This document shows positions 43,442 through 53,177 of a DNA stretch of 64,000 nt, one piece after another. The stretch's first letter is position 1, and every line of letters begins with the position of its first letter. The notes under the pieces are model-generated. The model was not told the origin of the DNA and made no database searches. It saw only the letters and a list, made by a program, of their open reading frames with translations. The stretch comes from Daejeonella lutea (lineage in GTDB: Bacteria > Bacteroidota > Bacteroidia > Sphingobacteriales > Sphingobacteriaceae): NCBI RefSeq assembly GCF_900168015.1, contig NZ_FUYR01000002.1, positions 702,932 to 766,931 of the forward strand. Reading direction: 5' to 3'. A program made the position numbers and the translations under genes.

Positions 43442-45943
43442 ATGAATAAGTTTCTACTTCTTATATGCCTGCTACTTTCAGGCAGCTTAACCCTGCAAGC
43501 TCAAAAAATACAATCACCTTCTGAATTTTTAGGATACAAACTCGGTGAACGGTTTACGCCACATCACCGCGTTGTAGAGTATTATAAATATTTAGCCACA
43601 GCTTCAACAAATATTAAACTCGAAGAGTATGGAAAGACTAATGAAGGCCGGCCGCTTTTGCTGGCAATAGTTGCTTCCCCGAGCAACATCGGTAAAGTTG
43701 AAGATATCAGGAAGAATAATCTGCGGCTTGCTGGAATTACGGCTGAAACGCCGTTGGCAAATCAGCCTGCAATTGTATGGCTGAGTTATAACGTACATGG
43801 TAATGAGTCGGTTTCGACTGAGGCATCGTTACAAACAATTTATGATCTTCTTGATCCTGCAAATCAGCGTACGCAGCAATGGCTTCAGAATACAGTTGTT
43901 ATTATCGACCCATGTTTAAATCCTGACGGGAGGGAACGATATGTGAATTTTTATAATCCTATCAGGAATTTAACCCCCGATGCATCTCCATTCTCACGCG
44001 AGCATTTTGAGCCCTGGCCAGGAGGTAGAGCAAATCATTATTATTTCGACTTAAACCGTGACTGGGCTTGGCAATCACAGATTGAAACCCAGCAGAGGAT
44101 GCAGGTTTATAATAAATGGCTTCCACAAGTCCATGTAGATTTTCATGAACAAGGAGTGAATGAGCCTTATTATTTTGCACCGGCAGCTGAGCCCTATCAC
44201 CAGGATATCAGCAAATGGCAACGTGAGTTTCAGACAATAATTGGTAAAAACAATGCGCGCTATTTTGATAAAAATGGATGGATGTATTTCACCCGTGAGC
44301 GTTTTGATCTTCTATATCCATCCTACGGGGATACCTACCCGATCTATAACGGTTCTGTTGGTATGACCTACGAACAAGGTGGCTCCGGAAGGGCGGGTCT
44401 GGCTATCGTAAATGCTGAGGGCGATACGCTAACACTTAAAGACCGTATCGATCACCACCACACAACGGGATTATCGACGATAGAGGCTGTTTCTCAAAAT
44501 GCTGCCAAGGCGGTTTCGGAGTTTCAAACCTACTTTACCACTAGTAAAACTAATCCGCCGGGAGAATACAAGACTTATGTTATTAAGGGCGACAACCTAG
44601 AAAAGATTAAGACATTGGCGACCATGCTTCAGCGCAATGGTATCGAATTCGGATATGGCTCATCAAAAGGAGGGAATGGGTTCAACTATTTTACCGGGAA
44701 AAAAGAACCATTCAAGGTGGAACGTAATGATATGGTAATCAATGCCTATCAACCGAAGTCGGTGCTGCTTAAAGTATTATTTGAGCCTCAAACTTTTGTG
44801 TCTGATTCGGCAACATATGATATTACGGCATGGTCCTTACCTTACGCATTTGGCTTGCAGTCGTTTGCGACTTCCGAAAATCTTAAGCCGCTTTCAACCG
44901 GACTGGAACCGTTAGTAGCCGTCAATGAGGTTTCAGATCCCGTAGCTTATGTCGCTAACTGGAATTCATTATCCGATGTTAAGTTTCTCGCCCAATTGCT
45001 CAAACATAACATCAAAGTCAGGTTCTCCGAGATACCTTTTGAGACAAATGGAAAACGTTTTAATGCCGGTTCTCTTATCATAGCTCGTACAAGCAATGAT
45101 AGCTATGGTAGCGGATTTGAACAATTACTCAAAAATCTTGCAACAAGCTCGGGGATCAGCCTGCAAGCTATTCCCTCAGCATTTGTCGATAAGGGTGCCG
45201 ATCTTGGATCGGACAAAGTCAGATTGATCCGTAAACCTAAAATAATGGCAGTAACTGGTCAGTCGACCTCTTCACTATCTTTTGGAGAAGTCTGGCATTT
45301 CTTTGAACAGCAGATTAAGTATCCGCTAAGTATTGTTCGTGCGGAAGACCTGGGCAGGGTTAACCTAAATGAGTTCGATGTAATCATTCTGCCCGATGGA
45401 AATTATGCTGATGCAGGAAGTGACCGCATACAGGAATGGATTCGTGGCGGAGGTAAATTAATAGCAATGGAGGGTGCTGTTGCCCAACTCGCTGGGAAGA
45501 AGGGGTTTGATCTGAAGAATAAAGAAGAAGCTAAAAAGACCGAAAAAGACCCCAATCCTTACGATGATTTAAAAGTGTATGAAAACAGAGAGCGGGAAAG
45601 TGTGGGTTCTAACATTCCGGGCGCTATTTATAAGGTCAACATGGATAGTACACATCCGCTGGGTTTTGGTTTTCCCGGTTTCTATTATACGCTAAAGCTC
45701 GATGACAAAGTTTACCAATATTTGAGTTCAGGCTGGAATGTTGGAGTGTTAAAAAAGGACAATTATGTAACCGGATTTGTTGGGGCCCAAGCCAAGAAAA
45801 AATTAGTGGATGGTTTGTTGTTTGGGGTTCAGGAGATGGGTAGCGGGTCCATTGTGTACCTCGCTGATGACCCTCTCTTCAGGAGTTTCTGGGAGAACGG
45901 TAAGCTGTTATTCAGCAATGCGGTTTTTATGGTAGGACATTAA
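43442..45943 (+). CDS. M14 family zinc carboxypeptidase
   Basis: An 833-residue exported metallopeptidase. Signal peptide (about 1-20), M14 domain (about 35-350) with zinc ligands H119 and E122 in NVHGNES and H235 in VHVDFHEQG, and the late TYEQGGSGRAG segment that carries the catalytic Glu. The C-terminal half includes a flavodoxin/GATase-1-like region (about 600-700, with IILPDGNYADAGSDRIQEW and GGGKLIAMEG) as in other Bacteroidota M14 proteins. Probably acts on peptides in the periplasm. No type IX sorting tail is apparent. Ends at a bidirectional terminator. Confidence 0.9.
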   Translation: MNKFLLLICLLLSGSLTLQAQKIQSPSEFLGYKLGERFTPHHRVVEYYKYLATASTNIKLEEYGKTNEGRPLLLAIVASPSNIGKVEDIRKNNLRLAGITAETPLANQPAIVWLSYNVHGNESVSTEASLQTIYDLLDPANQRTQQWLQNTVVIIDPCLNPDGRERYVNFYNPIRNLTPDASPFSREHFEPWPGGRANHYYFDLNRDWAWQSQIETQQRMQVYNKWLPQVHVDFHEQGVNEPYYFAPAAEPYHQDISKWQREFQTIIGKNNARYFDKNGWMYFTRERFDLLYPSYGDTYPIYNGSVGMTYEQGGSGRAGLAIVNAEGDTLTLKDRIDHHHTTGLSTIEAVSQNAAKAVSEFQTYFTTSKTNPPGEYKTYVIKGDNLEKIKTLATMLQRNGIEFGYGSSKGGNGFNYFTGKKEPFKVERNDMVINAYQPKSVLLKVLFEPQTFVSDSATYDITAWSLPYAFGLQSFATSENLKPLSTGLEPLVAVNEVSDPVAYVANWNSLSDVKFLAQLLKHNIKVRFSEIPFETNGKRFNAGSLIIARTSNDSYGSGFEQLLKNLATSSGISLQAIPSAFVDKGADLGSDKVRLIRKPKIMAVTGQSTSSLSFGEVWHFFEQQIKYPLSIVRAEDLGRVNLNEFDVIILPDGNYADAGSDRIQEWIRGGGKLIAMEGAVAQLAGKKGFDLKNKEEAKKTEKDPNPYDDLKVYENRERESVGSNIPGAIYKVNMDSTHPLGFGFPGFYYTLKLDDKVYQYLSSGWNVGVLKKDNYVTGFVGAQAKKKLVDGLLFGVQEMGSGSIVYLADDPLFRSFWENGKLLFSNAVFMVGH

Positions 45944-45944
45944 A

Positions 45945-45969
45945 AAAGGCCCCGTTAATCGGGGCCTTT
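45945..45969. terminator. Bidirectional terminator between M14 and PspC genes
   Basis: AAAGGCCCCG and CGGGGCCTTT form a perfect 10-bp stem with a TTAAT loop, with A/T tracts on both sides, between convergent genes. It can serve both. Confidence 0.88.
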
Positions 45970-45973
45970 CCAT

Positions 45974-47539
45974 TTATCTAACTTCCACAGATGTGGAATC
46001 AGTATCAACTTCTAAGGGTTTTACATATTGGCATTTTAAACCCTCCGCAGTCATTTTCCAGCTGGAAATATAATCCCATGGTGCATTTTCTGGACGGCAT
46101 TCCCAATAATCATGATCGTTCAGGAAGCGATTGACTGGCGCCTCAATCATGACCCGGGTATTTTCCGGTATTCTTAGAATTAAACTCACCGATTGATCAC
46201 GCCAGAGTTCTCCTCTTTGCAGATGCGTTTTTGGGTCGAACGTAAGAATAGAATCTTTTTGTGTAAACCTGTGGTTTACCTTCCGGGCGGTACTTAATGC
46301 TTCTTCAAAATTAGAGCCTCTCGCACTGAATTCCTGAACAAGGGTCGGTTTATCGACGTCACCCTTAAGAATTTGAATTCTAACGCTGCGCGGATCATGA
46401 TAATCACGGTTCCTGCTTATTAACGTTCCTTTAAAATTGGTTTGATCGATTTTGTAACGGACGCTGTCTTCTTTGGTAAGAAACTCTACAGGATTCACCT
46501 TCAGATAATATACTGGCGACGGTGTCAGTGGAGTAGTAACCGAGAATTCAGCTTCTTCATTGAATTCCGATGCGATCTTTGAGCCATGATAAGCACCCAT
46601 TACAAGCCCGGCGATCCATATGATCAGCATCGTGAAATAAACCGTTTTTGATATTGCAATTCTTTTGACCAAAACTCTAAGGGCAAACATGACAAGCGCT
46701 GCAATTGGTATAATTACTATAATAAATGCACTAAAAGCTAGCACTGATTTGTATCCCGGGTTGACGATCGTGAAAGGGAAGGTATTTAGCTGGTTGCTGT
46801 TCCAGTATCCTAGGAATGTAATTAGACCAATGAAAAGTACAATCATTCCTAGTATCCCCATAAACGCGACTAGCGATACGATGAATTTTATGAATAGTTT
46901 GGCCAGAGTTTCTATCAGCTTTCCTATCTGGTAAATCGCCGGCCGAACCTCACTATGTGCTCTTTGAAATCCACCCCTCAAACCTTCTACTTCTTCATCG
47001 AAATTTCTTTTAAAATTTTGCAGGTTTATTGGCTCACCCTTCATCGCCATTTTATCGGCCCGTGTCGACGCTGCAGGCATGATGATCCACAATATGATGT
47101 AAACAGGTAGGCCTATTCCACCAAAAAATATAAAAAGTATGGCCAGTAATCGCATCCACTTTGGTTCAATGTTAAAGTAGTGAGCCATACCCGCACAAAC
47201 TCCACCCAGAATTCGTTCATCAACATCCCGGAATAGTTTACGGCCAGATTTTAACGATTCTTCTTCCTCGTCGTCGATGTTAAAGTCATTAACATTACCC
47301 ATTATCGCTGTTACTGATTGGACGTCGGCCAGTACAATTACCTGCTTGTGATCTGCAGCCAGACGTTCATTAAACATTTCAGCCAGGCGGTTTTCAATGT
47401 CTGTTACGATTTCGTCACTATCCGGCGAGTAGGCAAAGTGCCTTTTGACTTCCGTCATGTAGGTTCTGAGAACCTCATATGCATCCTCCTCAATGTGGAA
47501 GACGGTACCGTTTATATTGATTATAATAGTCTTATTCAT
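45974..47539 (-). CDS. PspC domain membrane protein
   Basis: A 521-residue protein. The N-terminal about 95 residues are a cytosolic helical domain (with EIVTDIENRLAEMF) common before PspC in Bacteroidota. The PspC domain (about 100-160) reads KLFRDVDERILGGVCAGMAHYF, followed by membrane helices at about 128-152, 215-245, 265-290 and 300-320 and a periplasmic C-terminal beta region. PspC belongs to phage-shock envelope-stress systems in other phyla; here the role is inferred. It is coupled by ATGA to an upstream PadR regulator. Confidence 0.85.
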   Translation of the reverse strand: MNKTIIININGTVFHIEEDAYEVLRTYMTEVKRHFAYSPDSDEIVTDIENRLAEMFNERLAADHKQVIVLADVQSVTAIMGNVNDFNIDDEEEESLKSGRKLFRDVDERILGGVCAGMAHYFNIEPKWMRLLAILFIFFGGIGLPVYIILWIIMPAASTRADKMAMKGEPINLQNFKRNFDEEVEGLRGGFQRAHSEVRPAIYQIGKLIETLAKLFIKFIVSLVAFMGILGMIVLFIGLITFLGYWNSNQLNTFPFTIVNPGYKSVLAFSAFIIVIIPIAALVMFALRVLVKRIAISKTVYFTMLIIWIAGLVMGAYHGSKIASEFNEEAEFSVTTPLTPSPVYYLKVNPVEFLTKEDSVRYKIDQTNFKGTLISRNRDYHDPRSVRIQILKGDVDKPTLVQEFSARGSNFEEALSTARKVNHRFTQKDSILTFDPKTHLQRGELWRDQSVSLILRIPENTRVMIEAPVNRFLNDHDYWECRPENAPWDYISSWKMTAEGLKCQYVKPLEVDTDSTSVEVR

Positions 47540-47916
47540 GATTGTGTCTTTTTGGTTTCTTCAGATGTTTGGTTTGAATTTGGCAGTGTCCGTCCTTTTA
47601 AAGCAGTTGTAACCGAGTAGGAAAGTTCTTCCCAGGTTGTGTCCAGTCGTTTTAGAACTTCCGCTCCTGCAGGAGAAAGAACGTAATATTTTCGGGGCGG
47701 ACCCGAGGTTGACTCCTGCCAGTTATAGGTTAGAAGTCCATTATTTTTCAAGCGTGTCAGCAGCGGATATAGCGTGCCTTCAACTACCAGCAAGTTTGCG
47801 TTTTTCAATTCCGCAATAATGTCTGAAGCATATATTTCCCCTCGGGAAATAATTGAAAGAATACAGTATTCCAGTATCCCCTTCCTCATTTGGGTTTGTG
47901 TGTTCTCCACTATCAT
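47536..47916 (-). CDS. PadR family transcriptional regulator
   Basis: A 126-residue winged-helix regulator of the short PadR-s2 type, with QMRKGILEYCILSIIS, EGTLYPLLTRLKNNGLL (recognition helix) and the PRKYYVLSPAGAEVL wing. It overlaps the PspC gene by 4 nt, an arrangement seen in many Bacteroidota and Firmicutes, and probably controls that operon. The start at 47916 is 4 nt after a perfect TATCTTTG; the longer frame to 47952 contains the promoter. Confidence 0.92.
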   Translation of the reverse strand: MIVENTQTQMRKGILEYCILSIISRGEIYASDIIAELKNANLLVVEGTLYPLLTRLKNNGLLTYNWQESTSGPPRKYYVLSPAGAEVLKRLDTTWEELSYSVTTALKGRTLPNSNQTSEETKKTQS

Positions 47917-47920
47917 ATCA

Positions 47921-47952
47921 CAAAGATATATGCTTTGTTTGGTATTATGCAA
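47921..47952 (-). promoter_or_regulatory. Promoter of padR-pspC, leaderless arrangement
   Basis: On the minus strand TTG (47952-47950), a 21-nt spacer, then TATCTTTG ending 4 nt before the padR ATG. Both boxes match the Bacteroidota consensus. The spacer holds a CCAAACAAAGC stretch that could be an operator. Confidence 0.75.
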
Positions 47953-48330
47953 TACATAGTAATATAATTTTATGATTTTTTTCCATTATCATACTAATTA
48001 GTTCATATAAACCATTTAAATGAGCTATATGGGAAAATTATAGGATGAACGCGGAAGAAAATTTCGACTGAATTCGCCTACTCCTGATCATTTAAATTAA
48101 GGGAATATTTAGATCGAAACCCTAAAAATCGGATAATTAATTAATAGCTGGTTAATCCCTTTAGTACCCTAAGAAAACTATTTGCCAAATAAAGTTTGCC
48201 TGGGTTTATTACGGCTCTATTAAAGTTTTGGAATTCGTTCAAAATGGCAAATTAAAATAACTTTTCAAATAAAATTTAATCACCTGAATATCAGCTAATT
48301 ATGTAAAACTTTGAAAAACAATTAACAAAA
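47953..48330. other. 378-bp intergenic region between padR and the first susC
   Basis: An A/T-rich gap upstream of the conserved susC leader. I see no gene, array or RNA here, only scattered short A/T repeats. Confidence 0.5.
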
Positions 48331-48408
48331 TATTTTGATGTAACTTGTTTGTTGCAGACATTAGTAATTCTAACCAACTCATAATTAATCAACTAAACAC
48401 AACTAAGT
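48331..48408 (+). promoter_or_regulatory. Conserved susC leader, copy 1
   Basis: 78 bp directly before the first susC, with TATTTTG, GTAACTTGTTTGTTGC, ATTCTAACCA and ATTAATCAA followed by AAGTATGAAAA. The same blocks in the same order precede the second susC at 54014. Conservation in non-coding DNA points to a shared promoter and regulatory leader. Confidence 0.7.
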
Positions 48409-51400
48409 ATGAAAAAACTTTTACAAAGTTTGTTCTTGGTATTTGCTATTGTCTCCCAGACAGTTGCACAGGAACGAACAGTTACAGGCACAGTAACAGC
48501 CAAAGAGGACGGTTTGCCTCTTCCGGGAGTAAGCGTAATTGTTACCGGAACTAGAATAGGTACACAAACAGGTGGCGATGGAAAATTTTCCTTGATGGTT
48601 CCCACAGGAAATAATTCACTGACACTTACTTACATTGGTTATTCAGTTCAAACAGTCAACATTGGAACTAATAACGTAGTGAATGTGGCTCTTCTGGCGG
48701 ATGCTACACAACTTGGTGAAATTGTGGTAACTGCATTAGGCCAGTCACGCTCACAGAAGTCGCTGTCTTATTCAGCCACGAAAATTGACGCTGAGGATCT
48801 AACAGTGGCCAGAGGTACCGATATCAGTTCTGCGCTGGCAGGTAAAGTGGCCGGAGTTCAATTGAATGGATCTCCAAGCTCGACTTTTGACAATGCCAAT
48901 ATTATTATCCGCGGGGTAAACGGATTTGTCGTTGGTGCTCCGCTCTTCGTAGTTGACGGAACGCCAACATTGCAGGAGAATGTAAACATGGATAACGTTG
49001 AAAATGTCACCGTTCTAAAAGGTGCAGCAGCAACAGCATTGTATGGACAGCGTGCTTACAATGGCGTAGTAATCGTTACCAGTAAAAAAGGTTCAAGGCA
49101 AGGGGGTACCTCTGTTGATTTCAACAGCAGTTTCGCTGCTGAAAATGTTTCATTATTGCCCGATTATCAAAACCAATATGCCGGTGGATATTCTGCCGAT
49201 GCTCCGGTATTTACATACAATCCTGCAATTCACCCCTCTTCCTGGGCATCTTTCAACGGGCAAAAAATGCTTGACTACGGAGCGGATGCTAGTTTTGGGC
49301 CTAAGATTGACGGATCATTATACAGGCCATACTATAGTTGGTATCCCGGTCCTGAATTCGGTAAACAAGTACCTCTTGTCGCTAATCCTGACAATGTTAA
49401 GGATTTCCTTCGTACCGGAAAAAACATTAACAACACACTAGCTTTCTCAGGTGGAGGACAGGGTTACAATTTCCGCCTTGGTTATACTAATCAAACGAGA
49501 AGCCTTATTCAGCAAAACTCGCAGCGTGGAATGAATATGTTCAACGTAAATGGAAGCCTTGATATCAGCAAAAGGCTGACTGTATCTACAGATTTCCAGT
49601 TTGCAAAGGAAAATAGAAAGGGTCAACCTTATGAGACTTATCGTAACGACGGTTTGAACATCGTGCAGGGATTCAATCAATGGTTCCAGCGTCAGCTTGA
49701 TATGAATGAAATGTCGAGAAACCGGGTTCAGGCTAACGGAAACCCAACGTCATGGAATATCGGAGATCCTAATGGTAGTGGAGACTTAGCCGAAATTACA
49801 CATCCCCAATATTGGGATAACCCTTTCTGGGTAGCAGACAATAACTATCGTACACAAAAAAGGAATCGTGTTTTTGGGAATTTAGGCTTTACTTATAAAC
49901 TTACGAACGACATCGCTTTACAGGCAGCGGTTAGGGGCGATATCAATAATGGAATCGGTGATGAGCGAATGGGCACTGGTGGATTACAACTTGATTATTA
50001 TAAAACAAGCCAGTTCACTAATAATGAATTCAACTACGAGTTAAACGGTACTTATAAAAAAGCTTTCGGTGATTTCAGTTTTGATGCCTTAATAGGCGGA
50101 AACGTTCGAAAAGAAAAACGGGAAGGTTTAGCTCTTGAAACTAATGGTGGTTTAAGCTTCCGTAATTATTTTAATATTGACGCATCATTGGCCAGACCAA
50201 TTGATGACAATACTTACTATGCCAAGGAAGTTCGAAGTGCATTTGGTAAAGTTTCCTTTGGCTACAAAGGATTTGCCTACATTGACGTTACAGCGAGAAA
50301 CGACTGGTCATCTGTGTTTTCACCAGGTTTGAATTCATACTTCTATCCTTCTCTTTCTGGTACTTTCATTGCTTCTGAATTCTTTTCTCCAAGTTTCAAG
50401 GATATCGTTTCTTTCGCGAAAGTTAGAGCATCTTATGCACAGGTTGGATCTGATATCGACCCATATCGTGTAAATCTTCAATTTAATACGGAAAACGGTT
50501 ATGGCAGCAATGCATCATTGAATATCGGTAACGAATTGCGTGACGGCCTCATTAAACCGGCCTTAACAGCTTCTTTTGAAGTTGGAACAGACTTAAGATT
50601 CATGAAGGATCGTATAGGGCTAGATTTTGCTTATTTCGAGAACCAAAACGAAAATCAAATTCTGTCTGTAACACTGAATGGAGCGACAGGATACGGAAGT
50701 AATCTGATTAACGCTGGCCAGTTGACGAACAGAGGATTTGAATTCGCATTAACTGGAACCCCTGTAAAATCTAAAAATATTACATGGGATTTGAATTTGA
50801 ACTTCAGCAAATCAAAAACAATCGTTGACAAGATCACTTCAACCCAACAAAATGTAATTTATCAAAATTCAACTTTCTTCACTAATAGTTTAAATCTTCG
50901 CGAAGGGGAGGAATGGGGTTATGTAACCGGGCGTAAATTTAAAAGAGATGCTGCAGGGAATATGATAATTCTTGCGAATGGACGTCCAGATTTTACTACT
51001 AACCAGTTTATAGGTTATGCCAGACCAGACTACACCGGTGGTGCATTCTCATCATTAAGGGTATTCAATTTTGATCTCGGGTTCTCATTAGATTTCCAAA
51101 AAGGTGGGTTGTTCAATTCTACTACCCGGGCTTTCAATATGGGTAGCGGTTTATCTATGGAAACAGTTGGTGTGAATGATAAGGGTGTTGATTGGAGGTT
51201 GCCGGTTTCACAAGGCGGTGGTTACAAATTCCCTGGTGTTTTGGCAAATGGTACTCCTAATACTCGTTACATTGAAGCTAGTGTTGCGTTTTACAATGGA
51301 ATGCAAAATGGTGCTGGCGAAATGTTCATGATCGACGCTTCTTATCTGAAATTGAGAGAAGTTAGATTGGGGTATAATGTACCTCAGCAATTCCTGAGGT

Positions 51401-51579
51401 CTAAGGCAGGGTTTATTAAAAATGCCAATCTTGGACTAATAGTTGGGAATGCATGGCTGATTTCGGCGCCAGGTAAGGAATTTGGTATCGATCCATCCGA
51501 ACTTGAAAACTTCTGGCAGGAGGGGGGTCAATTACCCCAAACCCGTACCATCGGAATTAACTTGAGAGCAGGATTTTAA
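48409..51579 (+). CDS. SusC/RagA family TonB-linked outer-membrane protein
   Basis: A 1056-residue receptor that imports ligands across the outer membrane using TonB energy. Signal peptide (about 1-21, SQTVAQ), carboxypeptidase-regulatory-like domain (about 24-100, TVTGTVTAKEDGLPLPGVSV), Ton-box-like LGEIVVTALG (about 103-112), plug with the SusC-type LKGAAATALYGQRAYNGVVIVTSKKG, then a barrel ending in LRAGF. Its partner SusD-like lipoprotein starts 21 nt downstream. The unusual ALGQSRSQKSLSYS after the Ton box is typical of one SusC subgroup. Substrate unknown; no degradative enzymes lie nearby. Confidence 0.93.
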   Translation: MKKLLQSLFLVFAIVSQTVAQERTVTGTVTAKEDGLPLPGVSVIVTGTRIGTQTGGDGKFSLMVPTGNNSLTLTYIGYSVQTVNIGTNNVVNVALLADATQLGEIVVTALGQSRSQKSLSYSATKIDAEDLTVARGTDISSALAGKVAGVQLNGSPSSTFDNANIIIRGVNGFVVGAPLFVVDGTPTLQENVNMDNVENVTVLKGAAATALYGQRAYNGVVIVTSKKGSRQGGTSVDFNSSFAAENVSLLPDYQNQYAGGYSADAPVFTYNPAIHPSSWASFNGQKMLDYGADASFGPKIDGSLYRPYYSWYPGPEFGKQVPLVANPDNVKDFLRTGKNINNTLAFSGGGQGYNFRLGYTNQTRSLIQQNSQRGMNMFNVNGSLDISKRLTVSTDFQFAKENRKGQPYETYRNDGLNIVQGFNQWFQRQLDMNEMSRNRVQANGNPTSWNIGDPNGSGDLAEITHPQYWDNPFWVADNNYRTQKRNRVFGNLGFTYKLTNDIALQAAVRGDINNGIGDERMGTGGLQLDYYKTSQFTNNEFNYELNGTYKKAFGDFSFDALIGGNVRKEKREGLALETNGGLSFRNYFNIDASLARPIDDNTYYAKEVRSAFGKVSFGYKGFAYIDVTARNDWSSVFSPGLNSYFYPSLSGTFIASEFFSPSFKDIVSFAKVRASYAQVGSDIDPYRVNLQFNTENGYGSNASLNIGNELRDGLIKPALTASFEVGTDLRFMKDRIGLDFAYFENQNENQILSVTLNGATGYGSNLINAGQLTNRGFEFALTGTPVKSKNITWDLNLNFSKSKTIVDKITSTQQNVIYQNSTFFTNSLNLREGEEWGYVTGRKFKRDAAGNMIILANGRPDFTTNQFIGYARPDYTGGAFSSLRVFNFDLGFSLDFQKGGLFNSTTRAFNMGSGLSMETVGVNDKGVDWRLPVSQGGGYKFPGVLANGTPNTRYIEASVAFYNGMQNGAGEMFMIDASYLKLREVRLGYNVPQQFLRSKAGFIKNANLGLIVGNAWLISAPGKEFGIDPSELENFWQEGGQLPQTRTIGINLRAGF

Positions 51580-51599
51580 TTAGGACAACAGAAAGAATT

Positions 51600-53057
51600 A
51601 TGAAAAAATTAAATAAATATATAGCATTATCACTGGCCGGGCTGACCATGTTTGCCGCAGGTTGTGATAAAATAGGGGATTTTGGCGATACTAACGTCGA
51701 TCCAACCAGAGTTGCAGTTTCATCTACTCGCTCACTATTAACAAATGCCATGCAGAATAGTGTAGGATTGTTTATAGGCAGTGGGCAGGGAACTACTATG
51801 GCTCAGTACTTTTCCGAAGGCCCATACCTTACAAGCTCAGGTTATGGGGACGCTGTTGGTGGCCAAGCTTACTCAGGTTGGTACAGCTCACCGCTAATTC
51901 AGTTGCAAAAAATTATCGAATACAATACAGCAGGTACAGTTGAGGCAGATCCAGGTGCTAATGGATCAAAAAACAACCAACTTGCAGTTGCCCGGATAAT
52001 GAAAGCCTATATCTTCTGGAAAATAACTGACCGATGGGGTGATCTGCCGTATTCACAAGCATTAAAGGGGGGTGAAAATATTACTCCGGTATACGACAAA
52101 CAGGAAGATATTTACAAAGATCTATTCAAAGAGTTGAAAGAAGCAGGAGCACAGATAGATGGCGGCCTAGGCATGCAAGGAGATATTATCCTTGATGGTA
52201 ACATGGCAGGCTGGAAACGATTTGCTGCTACTCAAAGGCTTTTGATGGCCCTACGTATGTCGAAGGTACATCCTACAGCTGCTGGCCTGGCTGCTACTGA
52301 ATTTAAAGCTGCTATGGCAGATGTTATAGCTTCAAACTCACAGAACATCACCTACAAATTTCTTGCAGGCGATCCGAATAATTACAATCCGTGGTACAAT
52401 AATTACTCGATCTCGAACCGAAATGATTATGCAATTAGCACGCCACTTGTAAACTACATGAAAGCGAATGGCAGAAGTAATGACCCACGTTTGCCGGTTT
52501 ATGCTGAGGTCCTGCCAGGAAATGTCATCAAGGGATTAGATTACGGAAAAACGCTGCAAACTAATATACCAAACGCCTTCAGCAGATTGGGAAACAACTT
52601 GCGTGCAGCTGGCTCACCGGCCTATATATTCACTTTTGCACAGGTAGAATTCGCGAAAGCAGAAGCAGCAAAATTGGGATGGATTCCGGGTGGAGACATT
52701 GCCGCGAAAGCGTCATACGATAGCGGGATCGACGCTTCATTAGCCCAGTATGGAGTTCCTGATGCGACGTTCAAGAATGAAACAGGCGTTGCATATGATG
52801 CAAGTAAAGCCATTCAACAGATTGCAACCCAAAGATGGATTCACCTTTATTTAGACGGATGGGAAGCATGGGCAGAATGGAGACGGACGGGCTTCCCGGT
52901 GTTAACTGCTGGCCCTAACTCTGCTAATCCGGCCGGTATACCAAGAAGGTTAATTTATCCTGCTGCAGATAAAACTGTAAATGCCGATAATTACGCGAAA
53001 GTACTTACCCAGCAGGGCCCAGATAATTTGAACACCAGAGTTTGGTGGGATAAATAG
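51600..53057 (+). CDS. SusD/RagB-like nutrient-binding lipoprotein (SusD-like_2 type)
   Basis: A 485-residue outer-membrane lipoprotein with lipobox FAAGC (Cys about 22). It shows GDTNVDPTRV, the TPR-like helices with RIMKAYIFWKITDRWGDLPYSQA, and the C-terminal QRWIHLYLDGWEAWAEWRRTGFP typical of the SusD-like_2 family, which differs from classical SusD. It caps the SusC barrel and captures ligands at the surface. Followed by a strong terminator. Confidence 0.92.
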   Translation: MKKLNKYIALSLAGLTMFAAGCDKIGDFGDTNVDPTRVAVSSTRSLLTNAMQNSVGLFIGSGQGTTMAQYFSEGPYLTSSGYGDAVGGQAYSGWYSSPLIQLQKIIEYNTAGTVEADPGANGSKNNQLAVARIMKAYIFWKITDRWGDLPYSQALKGGENITPVYDKQEDIYKDLFKELKEAGAQIDGGLGMQGDIILDGNMAGWKRFAATQRLLMALRMSKVHPTAAGLAATEFKAAMADVIASNSQNITYKFLAGDPNNYNPWYNNYSISNRNDYAISTPLVNYMKANGRSNDPRLPVYAEVLPGNVIKGLDYGKTLQTNIPNAFSRLGNNLRAAGSPAYIFTFAQVEFAKAEAAKLGWIPGGDIAAKASYDSGIDASLAQYGVPDATFKNETGVAYDASKAIQQIATQRWIHLYLDGWEAWAEWRRTGFPVLTAGPNSANPAGIPRRLIYPAADKTVNADNYAKVLTQQGPDNLNTRVWWDK

Positions 53058-53070
53058 AAATTACTAATTA

Positions 53071-53102
53071 AAAAGAGGCTGTCCGGAAGGACAGCCTCTT
53101 TT
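53071..53102 (+). terminator. Intrinsic terminator after the first susD
   Basis: A perfect 14-bp stem (AAAAGAGGCTGTCC with its complement) around a GGAA loop, ending in a T run, 13 bp after the susD stop. Confidence 0.9.
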
Positions 53103-53177
53103 ATTTGTCCGAACCGTTGACGTTGGCCTTGCATGTGCAAAAGATATTGCTGCCAGAATGTCAAAAAAATATATCTA

